The position numbers and the translations under genes were made by a program. The notes below the pieces were generated by a model. The model ran no database searches. It saw nothing but the letters and a program-made list of their open reading frames with translations, and was not told where the DNA came from. Positions 63,945-64,000 of a stretch of DNA of 64,000 nt are shown here, one piece after another. The DNA comes from Epilithonimonas hispanica (lineage in GTDB: Bacteria > Bacteroidota > Bacteroidia > Flavobacteriales > Weeksellaceae), in NCBI RefSeq assembly GCF_003385395.1, contig NZ_QNUG01000003.1, positions 91,488-155,487 of the forward strand, read 5' to 3'. Each line of letters starts with the position of its first letter. Position 1 is the first letter of the stretch.

Positions 63945-64000
63945 TCTGAATAGAAAAAACGCCCGATCCCTAACTCCTCTGAAGTTGCTTCTAAATTTTT

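Overview
Low-GC DNA from a member of the Bacteroidota, class Flavobacteriia, most likely the Chryseobacterium group (inference from gene content; not tested against a database). Support: a SusC/SusD pair, gliding genes gldB and gldC, a type IX secretion porT, tandem GLPGLI-family genes, a ~600-residue ribosomal protein S1, MenG/UbiE, and repeated promoters of the Bacteroidota form TTG-N18-21-TAnnTTTG.

Layout. 1-12205 (minus strand) is an arabinan utilisation locus: SusC, SusD, two GH51 arabinofuranosidases, three GH43 arabinan-active enzymes and the start of a GH97 enzyme cut by the window edge. 12206-13260 is a long AT-rich gap with candidate operator repeats, followed by a decayed transposase. 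13437-20084 holds tRNA-Ser, ansA, serA, a HAD-like protein, an APC permease, a frameshifted HD-hydrolase gene, a parDE toxin-antitoxin pair with a visible operator, and pheA. 20241-30794 is housekeeping and envelope genes (metB, gldC, gldB, nadE, ribD, menG, porT). 31009-33482 is a coiled-coil gene, zapA, a 6S RNA and rny. 33777-42718 has ggt, a pentapeptide-repeat protein, a bestrophin, a glycosyltransferase, an EamA transporter and rpsA. 42880-47424 is a complete type III restriction-modification system. 47743-59281 has a DEAD-box helicase, a MerR regulator, a helix-hairpin-helix repeat protein, rluF, truB-uppP-DUF3098-ftsX, topoisomerase IB, the NAD(P)H-hydrate repair enzyme and mscL. 59313-63516 is a BlaI/BlaR1-like regulatory pair followed by two GLPGLI genes. 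The window ends with initiator tRNA-Met and a truncated GIY-YIG gene.

How the genes work together. In the arabinan locus, surface lipoproteins and the SusCD importer should bind and take up arabino-oligosaccharides released by the lipoprotein GH43; periplasmic GH43 and GH51 enzymes then give L-arabinose. The M56 protease and BlaI repressor form a signal-responsive switch whose probable operator overlaps the blaI promoter.

I did not find a clearly new multi-gene defence or metabolic system. The most interesting non-routine signals are the 6S RNA next to zapA (the same neighbourhood as in E. coli), the BlaI and ParD operators, an 84-bp-period hairpin array at 33.55 kb, several families of intergenic imperfect palindromes (two copies flank metB), a poly-T frameshift in the HD gene, and four 23-residue repeats in the M56 protease.
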